Shown: positions 62,601 to 64,000 of the stretch, in pieces | Layout: each line of letters starts with the position of its first letter | How positions within the stretch are numbered: position 1 is the first letter of the stretch | Assembly: GCA_963457665.1 (NCBI GenBank) | Contig: OY735224.1 | Span: 39,732,329-39,796,328 of the forward strand | DNA length: 64,000 nucleotides | Reading direction: 5' to 3' | DNA from: Thysanoteuthis rhombus | Taxonomy: Eukaryota; Mollusca; Cephalopoda; Oegopsida; Thysanoteuthidae | The notes under the pieces: model-generated | What the model was told of the DNA's origin: nothing | Databases searched by the model: none | What the model saw: the letters and a program-made list of their open reading frames with translations, nothing else | Program-made: the position numbers and the translations under genes

Positions 62601-63287
62601 GGCACAGGAAAATTTGTCCAGATGAATAGTCTTCGCTCATACCAGGAGTAACTATTACACTATCCGAGAGGACTTGGTGGCACCTTACCTTGTACTTATC
62701 GTAGCTTGAGAATTTAAATTGTTTGCAATGATTCTTTCTGTCGTAGCAGTTGATATTTGCTTAGCACATTTCGTGAGGCACGGTATAACAGAATCAGCTC
62801 GGGTATCTTATGAAAATAACGGACAGTCTTCATTACCTTCTTGTAATAAAGTAACATTATCTCGTCCGAAACCGTCAACCAAAGCTGTCACGGAAACAAT
62901 CGATACAGGTTTCTTCAGTTTTTAAGTAGGTCTGACTGGCTACTTAGTTATGTATGTATCACCAATAGAGCCAGGGGGCTGAAAATTTAAACATTCACTG
63001 CTTATGAAGAACAAATAAGGGTCCAACTTATAATCTAGTTCTATGCTAAAATGATCCCTTTGTTTGTGTCTGGCTGCGTTCAAACTTATTTTTTTGAATA
63101 TTCTAATCATTTTAATGATGACTATCCAATAAAGGTGATGGTCACATCACGGTTTCTATTGAGTAACTAACCAGACCTACTGACTTTAATAATTTGTTTC
63201 TCTCAGGTTTTGTCGCAGATGCTGCCTGTAGTTGGCCATACGATAACAATCCTGTATTTGGTATCTCTCCCCATTCTCACACAATGG
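49228..63287 (+). CDS. Secreted PHM-like copper type II monooxygenase family protein, copy B (exons 1-8, runs off the right edge)
   Basis: Tandem paralogue of copy A. Eight exons totalling 625 nt have the same lengths and phases as copy A and encode the first 208 residues. Exon 1 is identical in DNA to copy A, so the signal peptide is the same. KH replaces HH in the first copper motif here too; QVH and HSH are intact. Cysteines equal those of copy A. Differences include loss of the NTT sequon (now KTT), Ser in place of Ala at the PHM R240 position, and Pro before the HSH motif. No frameshift or stop is seen in these exons, so it looks functional rather than a pseudogene. Exons 9-12, including the Met ligand, are expected beyond the window. 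Confidence 0.88.
49545..49865 (+). pseudogene. Decayed duplicate of promoter and exon 1 in intron 1 of copy B
   Basis: It aligns with the copy A relic and with the active exon 1. The TATA position reads CTATCAAAT. The ATG at 49817 begins MTKLRLFFTV and stops with TAA at 49847, so it cannot supply a full signal peptide. Confidence 0.65.
50200..50720 (-). mobile_element. CR1/L2-like LINE 3' end in intron 1 of copy B
   Basis: Minus-strand frame reads PRANFSTQQIVNDWNNLSVD then TAVVLTLNTFKHRLDKNWED with a stop soon after. The upstream part fits the KIMNxI...D segment of the same protein. Confidence 0.7.
50790..51410. repeat. Long ATT/ATC microsatellite
   Basis: About 620 bp of ATT with frequent ATC, GTT and other variants, purest at the right end (51325-51405). 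It follows the 3' end of the reverse-strand LINE at 51480, as its tail would. Confidence 0.95.
51440..52560 (-). mobile_element. R2/R4-like LINE fragment, reverse strand
   Basis: Minus strand has ECWFCDSTAQTIDNIISRCP, ALGLNEYRLRHDRVRQFIHW (a CCHC-like Cys/His segment), then YEILSRYKDEEIEITKN at about 51760. This is the C-terminal half of the same class as 3960 and 34850, with stops. Confidence 0.7.
52561..53500. other. Intron 1 of copy B, right part
   Basis: AT-rich, unrecognised. The end near 53500 joins a family A fragment (GACAGACAGAACGACAGAAAG) as at 18001 in copy A. Confidence 0.45.
53596..54000 (-). mobile_element. RTE-type LINE 3' fragment with (ATC)n tail, before exon 2 of copy B
   Basis: The tail is at 53599-53663. 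The minus-strand frame at 54011-53724 reads [40 protein letters not shown] and [20 protein letters not shown], with a deletion before the tail. It ends only 50 bases before exon 2. Confidence 0.85.
54048..54099 (+). CDS. Copy B exon 2
   Basis: 52 nt, TTTCCAG acceptor and GTGAGT donor. It encodes VKRMLCTAYPVKANHYI. It differs from copy A exon 2 at 14 of 52 bases, in contrast to the identical exon 1. Confidence 0.88.
54100..55769. other. Intron 2 of copy B, left part
   Basis: AT-rich. TCTGTCACGC and TCTAGTGACCTT near 54620-54710 weakly resemble the 5' flank of the unit. Nothing else recognised. Confidence 0.4.
55770..56143 (-). mobile_element. RTE-type LINE 3' fragment, intron 2 of copy B
   Basis: A short CATCATCATCATC tail, then TTTTAACGTTCGTCGCTGGA, CTCTATCATGGGCGTCGC and CTTGCATCATGTCCAGCC on the plus strand (reverse of the RTE C-terminus). 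It is joined directly to the mariner relic. Confidence 0.8.
56144..56787 (+). mobile_element. Internally deleted mariner relic in intron 2 of copy B
   Basis: Counterpart of 20640-21268. It keeps the N-terminal part (ETARNIGQVF, LRAIVEADPHKTTLEVAEEL and [20 protein letters not shown] in one or more frames), then the same jump to GCAAATGACCCTGCAGAAAT and the C-terminal part. It ends CAACCTAA. Confidence 0.8.
57194..57281 (+). CDS. Copy B exon 3: first copper motif, Lys-His
   Basis: 88 nt, CCCCAG acceptor and GTAAGT donor. It encodes [20 protein letters not shown] and following residues. The His-to-Lys change is shared with copy A, so it predates the duplication. Confidence 0.92.
57282..58856. 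other. Intron 3 of copy B
   Basis: Contains family A at 58320-58735 and text matching intron 3 of copy A near 57400-57560. No gene seen. Confidence 0.55.
58857..58951 (+). CDS. Copy B exon 4
   Basis: 95 nt, AATCAG acceptor and a weak GTTCGA donor. It encodes WECPTPDVICGPGKS and then [10 protein letters not shown]. Both cysteines are kept. Confidence 0.87.
58952..59619. other. Intron 4 of copy B
   Basis: Collinear with copy A intron 4 (TGTGTCGCGGCTGCCTGCAA, TTGGAGAGGAGATGGGCACT) but without the TA arrays. Confidence 0.6.
59620..59691 (+). CDS. Copy B exon 5
   Basis: 72 nt, CATTTAG acceptor and GTAAGT donor. It encodes [20 protein letters not shown] and following residues; the His ligand in QVH is present. 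Confidence 0.9.
59692..60630. other. Intron 5 of copy B with hAT-like MITE remnant
   Basis: Between about 59960 and 60465, GGTTCCGCGGAATCTTGGTT and GAGAAAGACT at the right end resemble an inverted hAT terminus. The left end is unclear. Confidence 0.4.
60631..60688 (+). CDS. Copy B exon 6
   Basis: 58 nt, ATTTCAG acceptor and GTAGGT donor. It encodes QSRPDSFATGLRLNITDHK, keeping the NIT sequon of copy A. Confidence 0.87.
60689..61483. other. Intron 6 of copy B
   Basis: A SINE-like segment is suspected at 60995-61240 (GGCTGGGTGGTCGCGCAGGC). The TTGGACG element of copy A is absent. Confidence 0.4.
61484..61548 (+). CDS. Copy B exon 7
   Basis: 65 nt, TTTTCAG acceptor and GTAAGC donor. It encodes PKYFSGFAAYGNLGYIPAKT. 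Glu-to-Phe and Lys-to-Leu changes make it more hydrophobic than copy A. Confidence 0.88.
61549..63206. other. Intron 7 of copy B
   Basis: Holds two tandem CGTAGATATGTAA..CTTGT units (61805-61950), the repeat matching 28580-28990, the GAGACCAGGACT repeat at 62450-62670 and family B at 62700-63190. Confidence 0.6.
63207..63287 (+). CDS. Copy B exon 8: second copper site HSH motif
   Basis: 81 nt, TCTCAG acceptor and GTAAGT donor. It encodes [20 protein letters not shown] and then SPHSHTM. Both His ligands are intact. No match to exon 9 is visible in the remaining 713 bases. Confidence 0.9.
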
Positions 63288-64000
63288 GTAAGTAAAATGA
63301 AAACAATGATTTTATACAAGTTTTTTTTCTGACATTATGAATGTAAACACCAGGTTTGTCAGAGAGTTTGAGAGGTTTCTGGCTGAAAACAAGTCAAAAA
63401 ACGGACCAAAATGGCTAAATGCCGAAATTCTTCCTAAAAGCTATCATTCTATTACTGAAAGTAAATCATTGAAGATGGCGAAAGGTTCTATCCTTTTTTA
63501 TAAGTGTGTGTGTTTATATGTCTGTAGATAAAACGGTAAGGTTAGGAGCGGCTGGAACACACAAACAGACTAGTAAATTGTCATCAGTATTGCCCTTTTG
63601 AAATATTCTATTCCATTTTGTGAAAAAAAAGAAGCTTGGGGAGGGGGGGCTTTATTTTGATGGGTTTATCAATATAATCTACATTCTGGAAAATGTATAT
63701 GTTATTTTCAAATGTTTTTACGCCAGTGATGTCATAAATAGAATTTAACCAGTCCATACCTATTCTTCGCTTATCATTTTTTTTACACCATTTCAAAATT
63801 TGAAGATATGGTTGTTCAATTATTGACTGCGATGGCAAGTATGTATTATTTTTTTTATGAATATCGGAAATATTAAAGTTTGTACTTCATTATTATCAAC
63901 TTTTTGTCGCTATTTACCTTCATTATGTTGTTGCTCTTTATTGAAACTTCGCACACACGGAGTCCCGTTAAAAAATGAATAAACAAATTAAGAGAACGTA
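63288..64000. other. Start of intron 8 of copy B, to the window edge
   Basis: No exon 9 match. A 76-codon minus-strand frame at 63838-63608 (IEQPYLQILKWCKKNDKRRI...) is not recognised and may be a transposon scrap. Confidence 0.4.

Overview
This is a eukaryotic, intron-rich, repeat-dense window. It is AT-rich, with long (TA)n and other simple repeats, many decayed non-LTR retrotransposons, tRNA-derived short repeats, a mariner relic and hAT-type MITEs. There is no operon structure or bacterial-type coding. The repeat mix and gene content suggest a lophotrochozoan, most likely a mollusc and possibly a cephalopod. That assignment is an inference, not a demonstration.

The only convincing host genes are two tandem, same-strand copies of a secreted copper type II ascorbate-dependent monooxygenase-like protein related to the PHM catalytic core of peptidylglycine alpha-amidating monooxygenase. 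Copy A (13368-34691) is complete. Its 12 exons all have GT/AG borders and matching phases, and they join into a 338-residue protein with a signal peptide, four of the five PHM disulfides and a poly(A) signal. Copy B (exon 1 at 49228) shows the first 8 exons with identical lengths and phases; the rest lies beyond the right edge. Both copies change the first copper-site motif from His-His to Lys-His. Copy A keeps the other five expected copper ligands, and copy B keeps the four of them that lie inside the window. The residues that hold the peptide substrate in PHM are also changed.

Layout: 1-10.4 kb is intergenic, with an hAT-like MITE, an RTE-type LINE (2.46-3.84 kb), an R2/R4-like LINE with an endonuclease-like C-terminus and repetitive 3' tail (3.96-6.43 kb), a second copy of that LINE family in reverse (9.43-10.4 kb), and simple repeats. 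From 10.4 to 34.7 kb is duplication unit A: a purine array, promoter, exon 1, and introns full of repeats. From 34.7 to 45.3 kb is a spacer of LINE fragments, minisatellites and microsatellites. From 45.3 kb to the end is duplication unit B, with the same order of purine array, promoter, exon 1, exon-1 relic, mariner relic and dispersed repeats. The spacing between the two units is about 33-36 kb.

The shared relics inside the introns show that this is a segmental duplication. The promoter and exon 1 are far more alike between copies (exon 1 identical over 114 bases) than exon 2 is (38 of 52 bases), which suggests later gene conversion or a separate duplication of the first-exon module. A decayed second copy of that module lies downstream of exon 1 in both units.
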